From: Nicoliella lavandulae
Lineage (GTDB): Bacteria; Bacillota; Bacilli; Lactobacillales; Lactobacillaceae
Length of the DNA: 47,692 nucleotides
Direction: 5' to 3'
Assembly: GCF_037546185.1 (NCBI RefSeq)
Contig: NZ_JAWMWH010000004.1
Location: 1 to 47,692, forward strand
The notes below the pieces were generated by a model. The model made no database searches. It saw nothing but the letters and a program-made list of their open reading frames with translations, and was not told the DNA's origin. How positions within the stretch are numbered: position 1 is the stretch's first letter; each line of letters opens with the position of its first letter. A program made the position numbers and the translations under genes. Below, piece after piece: positions 6,124-14,897 of this stretch.

Positions 6124-7137
6124 ATGAAGCATTCTATATCTAAAATGACATTGATTTCTATAATTAGTTTAATGATAAGCGGAACAACTATTAATAGTTA
6201 TGTTTCTGCAGATTCAAACAAAAGTATCAATAGTCAAATTAAAAAATTTAAGCAACAAACCACAGATGATGCAACAATAGCAACTAAAAAATCAATTAGT
6301 AAATTAGGCAATAATAGTTTAAATTATTTTATCCCAACTCAAGCTCGAAAAATTAAAGGTAATTCAATTCAAGATCCTGGTTCTGATGCTAACTTTGTAA
6401 CAAAAGTTAATTATAGTGCTCGCAATAATCCTCAAAATAGAATTAATTTACCAAAAGGATATAGTATAGCCTTACTAAAGAAAGCTGCGCAAAAGAACAG
6501 TTGGAAAAACACAAAATTACAAATTAAGATTGGAAGAATTGGTCTACAAGGATTAGCAATGAACTCATTTACTCCTAGCAAGCGTGATTTAAGTAGAATA
6601 GTTAATTTAAATCATGTGACTCAAGCTCAAAATGTAGAACTAAATAATTTTACATTATCGCTTATCAATCCAATTATTAAAAAATTAGGTGGGATCCAAT
6701 ACTTGAGCTCTTATAATGCTGTTAAAGCTGCTCAAAATGTTGCAGATGTCTATAGCCAAGATAATTGGAATAATACCGGTAGCAAAGTTGGTCATGATTC
6801 TCGTTTTCGAAGAGTAGTTGGTAGTAAATTTAATATTAAAGATGTTGCAGAAGAAAACTATACAGATAATCCTGCACTAGGTTTAACAGAAATAAAATTA
6901 AAGAATAGAGATGTATCAATGGCGGCTTTAAAACATGCTATTTATAATTCTGTAGCTTTACAATTATTCGAAGATGGACCATCCTACTGGGGACATGCTA
7001 CAGCATTGATGAATTTGGACATTCATAAAAAATATCAACCAAATTATTTTGGAACTTCTTTTGATAAATTTGGTGGATTACATTTCTTTATGATTCCACA
7101 TAATAAAAAAGTGAATGTCGATTTTAAACCTTTCTAA
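6124..7137 (+). CDS. Secreted SEC10/PgrA-like surface exclusion domain protein (337 aa)
   Basis: An N-terminal signal peptide (MKHSISKMTLISIISLMISG, cleavage likely after VSADS near residue 30) directs export. The C-terminal 170 residues resemble the CAP-like domain of lactobacillar SEC10/PgrA surface-exclusion proteins: a long helical start (LINPIIKKLGGI), a D/H-containing middle (GSKVGHDSRF) and the end block SYWGHATALMNL-YFGTSFDKFGGLHFFMIP. No LPXTG motif or membrane anchor follows, so it is probably released or loosely wall-bound. PgrA relatives reduce mating between donors, but most lactobacillar members are untested. It has its own promoter and strong ribosome site and is enclosed by inverted IS3 remnants, suggesting it was carried in by a composite element. 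Confidence 0.65.
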   Translation: MKHSISKMTLISIISLMISGTTINSYVSADSNKSINSQIKKFKQQTTDDATIATKKSISKLGNNSLNYFIPTQARKIKGNSIQDPGSDANFVTKVNYSARNNPQNRINLPKGYSIALLKKAAQKNSWKNTKLQIKIGRIGLQGLAMNSFTPSKRDLSRIVNLNHVTQAQNVELNNFTLSLINPIIKKLGGIQYLSSYNAVKAAQNVADVYSQDNWNNTGSKVGHDSRFRRVVGSKFNIKDVAEENYTDNPALGLTEIKLKNRDVSMAALKHAIYNSVALQLFEDGPSYWGHATALMNLDIHKKYQPNYFGTSFDKFGGLHFFMIPHNKKVNVDFKPF

Positions 7138-7168
7138 TGTTGCATCAGTGATAATTATTAAAAAGTAA

Positions 7169-7374
7169 TGCTCCTATGATTAAATTCCGAACAAGATTTT
7201 TAAATCCGGTATAATTTAATTATAGGAGCTTTTTTTATGTCGAGAAAATATACAAATGAATTTAAAGAATCAATTATCAAAATGATGAGGGACGGACCTA
7301 ACTATCAAACTATTCTTCGCTGGTATCGCGAAGCTGAAAGAGTTATCAATCCTAATGAACTGGACATCAAAAAG
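7169..7374 (+). pseudogene. IS3-family remnant, left end and 5' part of orfA, plus strand
   Basis: It begins at TGCTCCTATGATTAA and reads MSRKYTNEFKESIIKMMRDG, as in the remnant at 5378-5933, but with an in-frame loss of 33 bp (ANAQALLDEYG missing). It is interrupted at 7375 by the intact 1,179-bp IS. Its downstream part may be the degenerate segment at 8826-9297. Confidence 0.75.
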
Positions 7375-7451
7375 TGCTCCTATGATAATAATATAGACCA
7401 TTTTTATGTCGTACCCTTTCGGGTTTAATTATTATTAAAGGAGTTTTTATT

Positions 7452-7712
7452 ATGCCAAAATCATATTCTAAAGAATTAAGAGATTCAATTATTGCACTAG
7501 CAAAACAAGGACGTAGTATCAGTTCACTTGCTAAGGATTATAATATTTCTACTAATACAATCAATCGTTGGATCAAGCAAGCCAAGACGATTAATGTTGA
7601 TGGTAAAAGTATTTCATATGAAAAATATATTCAAATGGAAAAGAAGTTAGCTGAGACTCAAGAGGAACTTGAAATTTTAAAACGAGCCGCGGTGTTACTT
7701 GGCAAGCGCTAA
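7452..7712 (+). CDS. IS3-family transposase OrfA (86 aa)
   Basis: A small DNA-binding subunit with a helix-turn-helix (SYSKELRDSIIALAKQGRSI through NTINRWIKQAK) and a leucine-zipper-like helix (EKKLAETQEELEILKRA). The start ATG follows AAAGGAG. Near its end the heptamer T TTA AAA (7676-7682) is a classic -1 slippery site, and an 11-bp perfect hairpin with arms TTAATGAAGCC/GGCTTCATTAA follows at 7716-7740. Slippage would join it to OrfB to form the active OrfAB transposase (about 357 aa), as known for IS3 elements. Confidence 0.9.
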   Translation: MPKSYSKELRDSIIALAKQGRSISSLAKDYNISTNTINRWIKQAKTINVDGKSISYEKYIQMEKKLAETQEELEILKRAAVLLGKR

Positions 7713-8524
7713 CAATTAATGAAGCCTTAGGCTTCATTAAAGATAGTTTGGAACATGGACACCGCTTAGCAACCATTTTAAGAGCTTTTAAAATGCCTAA
7801 GAGTACCTATTATTATTGGACTAATCATCAACCAACAAAACGTGATCATCATAATCTAATTTTAAAACGAGAAATTTTAGTTGCCTGGCAACAAAGCCGT
7901 TATGTTTATGGGTATCCCAGAATTCATCAAGTCCTCTTAAATAAAGGATTACAGGTCAGCTCTAGAACCGTCTGGAAGCTAATGCATTCCATGAAAATTC
8001 ATTCAGTAATGAACAAAAAATATCGCAAACCAACCACCCATAATGATTATGAACAGCGTGCTAACTTAGTCCGTCAGGACTGGCGTTCTGCTTGGTGCGC
8101 TGACATTACCTATGTTCCACTAACGAATCACAAGTGGGTTTATTTAGCCAGTGTCTATAATCCTAATAACCATAAGGTTATTGCCCATCAGGTTTGTAAT
8201 GAAATGACTGCAGAGTTAGTAACTAATACTATGCTTAAAGCGGTGAAAAAGACTAGCAAACCTATGTTTTTACACAGTGATATGGGAAGTCAATATACCA
8301 GTGATTTATTTGAAAAGTTATTAAACAAACTTAATATCAAGCATTCATATTCATTGAAAGGTCATCCATACGACAATACTTACATTGAAAACTTTCATTC
8401 AATGCTAAAACGTGAATTAGTATTTCAAACAAAGTTTGAAAGCATAGAAGAGGCAATTGAAGGTATTGATTGGTACGTAAGATGGTATAACAATGAAAGA
8501 ATTAGCTTGGTCAAAACTACATAA
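7682..8524 (+). CDS. IS3-family transposase OrfB (catalytic part, by -1 frameshift)
   Basis: The catalytic DDE integrase domain. The D of WCADITYVPL, the D of LHSDMGSQYTS and the E of YIENFHSMLKRE make the triad. An HTH_21-like region (STYYYWTNHQP to YGYPRIHQVL) precedes it. Independent initiation could occur at TTG 7748 (258 aa), but the open frame continues up to the slippery site, so the frameshift fusion is the likely active form. The C-terminus ends early after NNERIS, as seen also in the remnant at 22913. Confidence 0.9.
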   Translation, partial: TSRGVTWQALTINEALGFIKDSLEHGHRLATILRAFKMPKSTYYYWTNHQPTKRDHHNLILKREILVAWQQSRYVYGYPRIHQVLLNKGLQVSSRTVWKLMHSMKIHSVMNKKYRKPTTHNDYEQRANLVRQDWRSAWCADITYVPLTNHKWVYLASVYNPNNHKVIAHQVCNEMTAELVTNTMLKAVKKTSKPMFLHSDMGSQYTSDLFEKLLNKLNIKHSYSLKGHPYDNTYIENFHSMLKRELVFQTKFESIEEAIEGIDWYVRWYNNERISLVKTT

Positions 8525-8604
8525 AATTAGTCCAAGTTATTGACATAGGAGCAGCAGGTTTATTGCATCTAATTTTAAATTGAGATACAATAACTTTGTA
8601 ATAA

Positions 8605-8742
8605 CTAGTAACAACAGAATTGTTCTTTGTTGGTGGTGTCGTTACTGGCACCCGAACAATTAGCTACTGCAATAGCTACCAACAAGGTGTTGATCCAAAA
8701 ACTTGGACAAAAGCATCACAACCTTTAAATATAGATGGATGA
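8605..8742 (+). pseudogene. Orphan C-terminal coding fragment
   Basis: A stop-free stretch of 45 codons with protein-like sequence (FFVGGVVTGTRTISYC, then DPKTWTKASQPLNIDG) ends at TGA 8740. It has no start or ribosome site and a terminator follows, so it looks like the 3' end of a gene whose front was lost when the IS arrived. I do not recognise the family. Confidence 0.35.
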
Positions 8743-8778
8743 GTTTATCTCATCTAGTTAATTATAGCATTAAAAAGT

Positions 8779-8808
8779 ATAAGGCTCATTGTGGGTCTTA
8801 TTTTTTTT
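8779..8808 (+). terminator. Rho-independent terminator
   Basis: ATAAGGCTC and GGGTCTTAT pair over 9 bp (two G-T) around ATTGT, followed by seven or more T. It closes the orphan fragment upstream. Confidence 0.7.
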
Positions 8809-8825
8809 GTTTATCTATATATGCA

Positions 8826-9297
8826 AATATCTTAAAAACAGTTACTAGCTTTAAAGCGGGAAAATGATATTTTAAAATCAGCCGAGATAATTTTTGCCCA
8901 GCATTAGAAAGCAAACAACGGAAATAAATATTTGAATCGATTAAACCGCAGCTCATTAATGGTTGTTGCAGCTATGAAGTTTTAAAAGAACTTAAAGTAT
9001 CTAAATCTAATTACTATGACTGACTTCATTTAGTAGTATTGTTCCTAATGGGATTAGATGTATTATTCACTATAATCAAGGTTGACATTATTAAAATAAA
9101 AGTTATCAATACATGTTAAAAATTCTTAATTTAACTCAGTCGATGTCTTCTATCGTAAGTGAGACTGTCATGACAATGCTCCAATTGAGAGTTGGTTTAA
9201 TTTTCTCAAAAAAGAATGTATAAACCGACAAAATATCAATAATATCAATGATTTAAGACAGATTATCTCTAATATGTTAATTGGTTTAACCATTTAA
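8826..9297 (+). pseudogene. Degenerate IS3-family remnant (orfA end, orfB pieces)
   Basis: Readable pieces in shifting frames include an LKRENDILKSA-like zipper end, FESIKPQLINGCCSYEVLKELKVSKSNYYD (given here in parts: FESIKPQLING, VLKELKVSKSNYYD), an HTDQG-like block and a C-terminal IESWFNFLKKEC-like block containing the catalytic-E region. The central part of orfB is deleted and many stops are present. The zipper part matches the remnant at 5378-5933, so this may be the distal half of the same IS type. Confidence 0.6.
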
Positions 9298-9319
9298 AGT
9301 AAAATTAAAGGCTTGACTC

Positions 9320-9361
9320 ATATTGAATACAGACATAATACCTTAGGTCTGTATTCAATAT
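9320..9361. repeat. Perfect 15-bp inverted repeat
   Basis: ATATTGAATACAGAC and GTCTGTATTCAATAT are separated by 12 bp. No T run follows on either strand, so it is not an obvious terminator. It lies between the IS remnant and the adhesin terminator. Confidence 0.6.
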
Positions 9362-9437
9362 TAAAATTTAATGCAATGTCTAACTTTCTCATTGCACTTC
9401 AAAACTATGATTCATTACCATTTTAGGACAAACTAAA

Positions 9438-9476
9438 AAGGTGAGGACAAGACCCGTCGGGATTTATCTCCACCTT
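9438..9476 (-). terminator. Terminator of the adhesin gene
   Basis: AAGGTG/CACCTT outer pairing with an inner CCCG/CGGG stem, followed by five T on the minus strand, 32 bp after the adhesin stop codon. Confidence 0.65.
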
Positions 9477-9507
9477 CTATATTAGTGAGTTTATATTAAT
9501 AAATTCA

Positions 9508-12500
9508 TTACTTTTTATGATGCTTAAATTCTAATAATGAAAGTAGTCCACTAATCATAATCATTAACATACCTAATAGTGTGTACATACTTTCATTTGA
9601 TTCTCCAGTTTGTGGTAGCTGCTTGCTTGAAGCACTGGAACTAGCGCTACTTGAAGCACTGGAGCCAGCACTGCTTGAAGCACTGGAACTAGCGCTACTT
9701 GAAGCACTGGAGTTAGCACTGCTTGAAGCACTGGAACTAGCACTGCTTGAAGCACTGGAACTAGCGCTATTTGAAGCACTGGAACTAGCGCTGCTTGAAG
9801 CACTGGAACTAGCGCTACTTGAAGCACTGGAGTTAGCACTGCTTGAAGCACTGGAACTAGCACTGCTTGAAGCACTGGAACTAGCGCTATTTGAAGCACT
9901 GGAACTAGCGCTGCTTGAAGCACTGGAACTAGCGCTACTTGAAGCACTGGAGCCAGCACTGCTTGAAGCACTGGAGCCAGCACTGCTTGAAGCACTGGAA
10001 CTAGCGCTACTTGAAGCACTGGAGCCAGCACTGCTTGAAGCACTGGAACTAGCGCTACTTGAAGCACTGGAGTTAGCACTGCTTGAAGCACTGGAGCCAG
10101 CACTGCTTGAAGCACTGGAACTAGCGCTACTTGAAGCACTGGAACTAGCGCTATTTGAAGCACTGGAACTAGCGCTGCTTGAAGCACTAGAACTAGCACT
10201 GCTTGAAGCACCACTGTTTATTGTCTTAGAGTACTTAACCACTTCATTATCACTAGATGTATCAACCGTTACGTCCTTAGCCGCTACTGAACTTGGTGTC
10301 TTATACCCCTTACTACTTAAATCTGGGGCTGTTACAGCTGCCCATTGACTATTATTATCTGCTATCCAATTACTATAACTAATGACCTTACCTGTCACCT
10401 TATCTACCGTTGCTGTTCGTGTGAAGTGAACATTTTGTGTTACTTCAGGAGCCAACGTTTGATTAGTTGAACTATCAACGTAGTTGATCGTACGAGTAAC
10501 TGTCTTGGACAACTCACTTGGATCAACATTCCCAGGATCAGTAGCAGTATTAGTGGTTGTATCATGAGCATACTTAACCACTTCATTATCACTAGATGTA
10601 TCAACCGTTACGTCCTTAGCCGCTACTGAACTTGGTGTCTTATAACCCTTACTACTTAGATCAGGTGAAGTTACTGCAGCCCATTGACTATTATTATCTG
10701 CAGTCCAATCCCCATAAGAAACGACTTTACCAGTTACACTATCTACTGTAGCAGTTCTAGTGAACTTGACGTTCTGAGTAACTGTAGGTGAAACCGTATT
10801 GTTAGTGTCAGCATCAACATATTGAATAGTCCGCGTAACGGTTTTAGATAACGTGGTTGGATCTACGTTACCAGGATTATCAGGAGTTACCGTTTTAGTT
10901 TCATGTTTTAAAATAACATTGAAAGTTTCATTATTATCGGATCCAAACGTATAATCAGAAGGGTACCCATCTGAAACAAGTTGATAACCTTTGTTTTCCC
11001 AATTTTTAATTTCTGAACTTGTACTATAAGTTGACTTTTGGTTATATTTACCGTTATTGATGCTATCATCTTCAATGACATTATTATTATCATCTTGATC
11101 AATATATTTAACATTAAATGATCTATAACTAGCATATACATAGGTAACGTCTGGATTATTATCTGTGAATGTTCCTGTAGGACCATTTATAACTTGAACT
11201 AGATAGTAATTTTTGTCAGAATAATCTTTTGCTGATGTATAAAAAGTTTGTCCATAAAGACCAGTAACGGTTACATCATCATTACCATTATCTATCGGAG
11301 TCCAATCATTATTAGTATTAACATTTCCATCCTTATCTAAAACATATTTTACATTAACAGAATCAGTAGAAGCTTTGTATACATAAGTATACGTAGTATC
11401 AGATTGTGGGAATACACCTTTGACACTGTACTTACCGTCGCTAGATTCGGTTGCTCCTTCAGGAAGTTTAGTTGTATCTAGAGTATAATGGTCAATATCT
11501 ACACTATCAGCAGAAAAAGTATCATTATTTTTAGCATAACCTAGTTGAGAATTATCAGATGCAATTTGATTTCCTTGTTCATCTACATATCTAGTAATTA
11601 CAGCAGTTTGACCATCGGCAGAATTTTGTAACATTCCTGTAGTATAAGTAGGTGTTTTAGTATCATAAACCCCCTTATTATCAGAAAAAGTAACATCATA
11701 CCTTACCTGTTGTTTATTATTATTAGGATTAATAATATTGTTATTTGCAGATATAGTATAAGGAAGTGTTATATTCCCATCACTGTCACAATATTTATTT
11801 TCCATTGCTTGAATTACACTATCAGACACTGTTGCATATTGCGATTTCATCAATGTTTCAAATTGTGATTTAGTTATTTTTACAGACTGACTCTTTCCGT
11901 AATTAATAGTTATTTTTAGTTCATTATTAGCTAACCTAGTAACTGAATATTGATTAGCTTGTGGAGTACCATCTACTTTACTAATCCATTGTGCAATTTT
12001 AGAACTAGCGTTGGACATACCTCCCCAATTATTAGCTGCACCACTAGTCCAGCCAGGTGATTCAGTAGCAGGACCAAAACCACTTGGAACAGCAACATAG
12101 TTCCAAAATCCACCACCATCTTCAATGTAAACTGGTACAATGTTGCCATTCTCAGTAGTAGATGCTTTTACATCAATGGTTTGAATATAGTCGTTACCAT
12201 TATTTAGTGGTACCGCGAGTGTAAATGGATTTCCATCAGAGTTAGATAAATTAGTTCTAACAGAGACACCATTAGCATTTATATTAGTTACATAATCCTT
12301 CATAACTCCCAAGGTATTATTCTCTACGAAATTTGGTTGAGTTGGTTTAGCAGCCCATGAATAGTTATGAGTTTGATCCCCGACTGTTTCACTGAATGAC
12401 AAATCACTACCATTCCCAGCAGATTTTGGAAATACTTGCCCACCAGACGTTTGGAATCTTAGTGTAATATTATGTCCTTTAGATGCGTCGTAAGTACTAT

Positions 12501-13341
12501 CATTTAATGGGACAACTATTGATTGAGAACCACTGTCATAATAAACACCCTTAGAAATTCCGCTCTTTGTTTCGCTATCGTAAATAACTGGATTTAAATT
12601 ATTGATATTAAAATTATAAGGCCCAGGTTGATTATTTAAGTTAGTAGAAACTGGAATCCTTATGGTGTCCCCCTCTTTTAATATGTCATTAGAATTTATG
12701 GTAAAGGATAGTGTAGTCACTTTGTCACTATTTCCCTGTAATAGATCAATATATCCAGTAGGTAACTGTGATCCGTCATTATTAGACCATGAAATATTGT
12801 TTGTTTTAATAACACCCTGAGATACCAACGATTTATAACTATACTCTTGATTATCAGCCGCCATTCTATCTTCTAAAGATAATAAGAGGTCTGAACTTGA
12901 ATTATCAGAACTACTAGAATTAGAACTAGTAGAACTGGAACTATCTGCACTAGAGGAAGCGCTAGAACTAGTAGAACTGGAACTATCTGCACTAGAGGAA
13001 GCGCTAGAACTAGTAGAACTGGAACTATCTGCACTAGAAGAAGCGCTAGAACTAGTAGAACTGGAACTATCTGCACTAGAAGAAGCGCTAGAACTAGTAG
13101 AACTGGAACTATCTGCACTAGAAGAAGCGCTAGAACTAGTAGAACTGTTGAAATCTGTCTTAGGTTCAGCATTCTGAACAGCAGTACTATCAGCTTTTAC
13201 ATATTCGCTATTATAAATTGATAATGAGGAAAAACCTATTAAAGCAAAAGTAGATAATGAAATAACTACCCATCTTTTTTTTACTTTTTTCATTTTTTTT
13301 CTATCTTTTGTTTTTTGAAACTGAAATTTATTATATTTCAT
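9508..13341 (-). CDS. Serine-rich LPQTG-anchored adhesin with Muc_B2 repeats (1277 aa)
   Basis: A cell-wall adhesin likely to bind mucus or host matrix. Residues 16-24 (KMKKVKKRW) resemble the KxYKxGKxW export signal, followed by a hydrophobic core and VKADS cleavage region. About 65-145 is a Ser-rich stalk with five copies of a 14-residue SSSASSSADSSSST unit. About 165-560 is a beta-rich non-repetitive region, probably the binding head. From about 575 come MucBP-like modules, and about 828-1040 holds two Muc_B2-like repeats (SKTVTRTI start, WAADLSSKGY-like ends). About 1042-1240 is an SSSA-type repeat stalk, then LPQTG at 1242-1246, a hydrophobic span and KHHKK: a sortase substrate. AGGAGG lies 9 nt before the ATG. 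Confidence 0.9.
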   Translation of the reverse strand: MKYNKFQFQKTKDRKKMKKVKKRWVVISLSTFALIGFSSLSIYNSEYVKADSTAVQNAEPKTDFNSSTSSSASSSADSSSSTSSSASSSADSSSSTSSSASSSADSSSSTSSSASSSADSSSSTSSSASSSADSSSSTSSNSSSSDNSSSDLLLSLEDRMAADNQEYSYKSLVSQGVIKTNNISWSNNDGSQLPTGYIDLLQGNSDKVTTLSFTINSNDILKEGDTIRIPVSTNLNNQPGPYNFNINNLNPVIYDSETKSGISKGVYYDSGSQSIVVPLNDSTYDASKGHNITLRFQTSGGQVFPKSAGNGSDLSFSETVGDQTHNYSWAAKPTQPNFVENNTLGVMKDYVTNINANGVSVRTNLSNSDGNPFTLAVPLNNGNDYIQTIDVKASTTENGNIVPVYIEDGGGFWNYVAVPSGFGPATESPGWTSGAANNWGGMSNASSKIAQWISKVDGTPQANQYSVTRLANNELKITINYGKSQSVKITKSQFETLMKSQYATVSDSVIQAMENKYCDSDGNITLPYTISANNNIINPNNNKQQVRYDVTFSDNKGVYDTKTPTYTTGMLQNSADGQTAVITRYVDEQGNQIASDNSQLGYAKNNDTFSADSVDIDHYTLDTTKLPEGATESSDGKYSVKGVFPQSDTTYTYVYKASTDSVNVKYVLDKDGNVNTNNDWTPIDNGNDDVTVTGLYGQTFYTSAKDYSDKNYYLVQVINGPTGTFTDNNPDVTYVYASYRSFNVKYIDQDDNNNVIEDDSINNGKYNQKSTYSTSSEIKNWENKGYQLVSDGYPSDYTFGSDNNETFNVILKHETKTVTPDNPGNVDPTTLSKTVTRTIQYVDADTNNTVSPTVTQNVKFTRTATVDSVTGKVVSYGDWTADNNSQWAAVTSPDLSSKGYKTPSSVAAKDVTVDTSSDNEVVKYAHDTTTNTATDPGNVDPSELSKTVTRTINYVDSSTNQTLAPEVTQNVHFTRTATVDKVTGKVISYSNWIADNNSQWAAVTAPDLSSKGYKTPSSVAAKDVTVDTSSDNEVVKYSKTINSGASSSASSSASSSASSSASNSASSSASSSASSSASSSAGSSASSSANSSASSSASSSASSSAGSSASSSASSSASSSAGSSASSSAGSSASSSASSSASSSASSSASNSASSSASSSASSSASSSANSSASSSASSSASSSASSSASNSASSSASSSASSSASSSANSSASSSASSSASSSAGSSASSSASSSASSKQLPQTGESNESMYTLLGMLMIMISGLLSLLEFKHHKK
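9624..10212. repeat. 24-bp tandem repeats encoding the C-terminal Ser/Ala stalk
   Basis: About 24 units of CTTGAAGCACTGGAACTAGC-type sequence (plus strand), varying at few positions and encoding SASSSASS with occasional N or G. Because the unit is a multiple of three and lacks stops, frames on both strands stay open; these are shadows. Such arrays vary in length by slippage. Confidence 0.9.
12926..13145. repeat. 42-bp tandem repeats encoding the N-terminal Ser stalk
   Basis: Five units encode the 14-residue SSSASSSADSSSST block. Units differ only at a silent position (gaggaa versus gaagaa), which points to recent expansion. Confidence 0.88.
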
Positions 13342-13481
13342 TAATTAGTCCTCCTAAATAAAAATAATATATCCTTTTTAATTGATTATCACCTATATTA
13401 ATACATGATAAACAATTTCAATTATACTCAGTGTCATTTTGATGTGCACCCCAAAAGTTGTACATTATTATATTGTTTTTC

Positions 13482-14384
13482 CTAGGCGGAAAGTTTCCGG
13501 TATTGAACCGGTGACTTTCCGCCTAGTTTTGTTTTAATACGATGATTATTGTAATAATCAATCCATATTTTCATTGACGACATTAAATCTTCTTTAAAGT
13601 CATAATTACAGTCCATGATTTCAGCTTTCATAATATGGAAAAATGATTCCATAGGTGAGTTATCTATACAATTCCCCTTACGGGACATACTTTGAAATAT
13701 CTTATTCTTCTTAAGCTCTTTTTGCCAGATATGACTTTGATACTGAGCTCCCTGATCACTATGAATTGTCGTTCTGTATGGTAAATCCTTAACTAATTGA
13801 ATAACTTCTTTCAACGGTTTCATAACACAGTTCATATTTGGATGGCTGCTAATGTTATAGGATATTATTTCACCAGAAAATAAATCCATAATAGGTGAAA
13901 GATAAATACGATGATTAATATCACAATTTCCATATCTGAATTCACTGATATCAGTACAGAGCTTTTGATATGGTCTGTCAGTATTAAATCTTCGATTTAA
14001 TTGATTTGATTTAAGTTTTCCAACCTGACCACGATAGGAATTATACTTACGTGTTTTTCTTGAATATGATGAAGATAGTAAATTATTCTTTTTCATTATC
14101 TTTAATACTAGTTTGTGGTTAACACGGTATCCACGATTAGTTAATTCTAAACACACTCTTCTATATCCGTAGGATTTATTTTTATCTTTAATATCCTTGA
14201 TAATTTTAGCGATTTCAGCGTGCTTATCAGGCTTATTTTGGATTGATCTAATATAATAATAAGTACTTCTAGATATCCTTAATGCCTTTAGTATTAATGT
14301 TTTAGTGGTATGGTATTTCAGCCTTAGTTCGTCGATTATTTTAATAATTACTTCTGGTCTTCTTCGTCGTCTAAGGCCCTCAAT
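13482..14384 (-). CDS. IS3-family transposase OrfB (about 300 aa, by -1 frameshift)
   Basis: The catalytic DDE domain: D in LCTDISEFRYG, D in IHSDQGAQYQS and E in NSPMESFFHIMKAE. The frame is open from the slippery site at 14384-14390 through an HTH_21-like segment (RISRSTYYYIRS, KSYGYRRVC) to the stop at 13482. An internal ATG at 14156 would give only 224 residues lacking the N-terminal helix region, so expression as an OrfAB fusion of about 458 residues is more likely. The stop codon region overlaps a hairpin (CTAGGCGGAAAG with its complement) that may end transcription. Confidence 0.88.
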   Translation of the reverse strand: MEGLRRRRRPEVIIKIIDELRLKYHTTKTLILKALRISRSTYYYIRSIQNKPDKHAEIAKIIKDIKDKNKSYGYRRVCLELTNRGYRVNHKLVLKIMKKNNLLSSSYSRKTRKYNSYRGQVGKLKSNQLNRRFNTDRPYQKLCTDISEFRYGNCDINHRIYLSPIMDLFSGEIISYNISSHPNMNCVMKPLKEVIQLVKDLPYRTTIHSDQGAQYQSHIWQKELKKNKIFQSMSRKGNCIDNSPMESFFHIMKAEIMDCNYDFKEDLMSSMKIWIDYYNNHRIKTKLGGKSPVQYRKLSA

Positions 14385-14857
14385 TTTTTTAAGAAGTCAT
14401 TCTCTATTCTCAACATTAAATTTTCTTCTTCAATCTTCTTCAATTTTTCTTTATCGGTATTAGTATTGTTTGATTCGGCTTTGTTAGTTTTCCTTTTTGT
14501 CATGGCTTTTCTTTCCCTTCGGGACAATAAACCATCAATACCTTTTTGCTCTAGTCGTTTTTCCCAAGTCCAGATAGTTGATGGAGAAGGAATATTAAAA
14601 TGATAAGCTGCCTCTGGATAAGATGATTTAGTCGTTTTCATCCAGTTTAATATATATTGTTTCTCTTTGGTAGAGTATTCGATTATATTCTTTCTTTTTT
14701 TAAGACCATTTAGTCCATGTTTTTTGTAACTCTTAACCCAACATAAAACAGTATTTCTACTTTTAACTCCAAAGTTTCTAGCCACCATTTGCGATCCCAT
14801 ACCGTTTAGGTATGCGTTAATTACATTTAATTTATCTTCTACTTTATATTTAGACAC
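14348..14857 (-). CDS. IS3-family transposase OrfA (about 170 aa)
   Basis: Contains two helix-turn-helix segments (KVEDKLNVINAYLNGMGSQM to NTVLCWVKSYKKHG; TKEKQYILNWM to STIWTWEKRLEQKG) and a C-terminal coiled coil (KEKLKKIEEENLMLRIENDF). The start is taken as GTG 14857 (VSKYKVEDKL), because earlier in-frame codons lie in the IS end and outside the element. The A AAA AAA heptamer (14384-14390) allows -1 slippage into OrfB. Confidence 0.85.
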   Translation of the reverse strand: MSKYKVEDKLNVINAYLNGMGSQMVARNFGVKSRNTVLCWVKSYKKHGLNGLKKRKNIIEYSTKEKQYILNWMKTTKSSYPEAAYHFNIPSPSTIWTWEKRLEQKGIDGLLSRRERKAMTKRKTNKAESNNTNTDKEKLKKIEEENLMLRIENDFLKKLRALDDEEDQK

Positions 14858-14897
14858 AAAAAAACACCCCAAAGTTTTGTACAAACTTTGGGGTGCA

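Larger units (their letters stand above)
7375..8553 (+). mobile_element. Intact IS3-family insertion sequence, copy A (1,179 bp)
   Basis: Bounded by TGCTCCTATG at the left and its inverted complement CATAGGAGCA at the right. It encodes orfA and orfB in -1 relation. An identical 1,179-bp copy is at 21451-22629. Neither copy has an obvious short target duplication (aag/gca here), which suggests rearrangement after insertion. It interrupts an older IS remnant on its left. Confidence 0.9.
13445..14897 (-). mobile_element. Second intact IS3-family element (about 1,453 bp)
   Basis: The ends are TGCACCCCAAAAGTTGTACA (13445-13464) and the inverted complement of TGCACCCCAAAGTTTGTACA (ending 14897), typical of the IS150 group. 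orfA and orfB lie on the minus strand with a -1 slippery site. It sits upstream of the adhesin start; no clear target duplication was found. Confidence 0.85.

Noticed and set aside
7591..7776. 61-codon minus-strand ORF inside the 1,179-bp IS
   Set aside because: It is antisense to orfA/orfB and a shadow of their codons; the same occurs in every IS copy.
9624..10212. Regular 24-bp repeats considered as a CRISPR array
   Set aside because: Units are contiguous with no unique spacers and are in frame inside a surface-protein stalk; no cas genes are present.
9573..10348. Long open frames on both strands inside the adhesin repeats (VLQ-type and LLEALE-type peptides)
   Set aside because: They are frame shadows of a 24-bp tandem repeat without stops, not independent genes. 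The same applies to 12873-13172.
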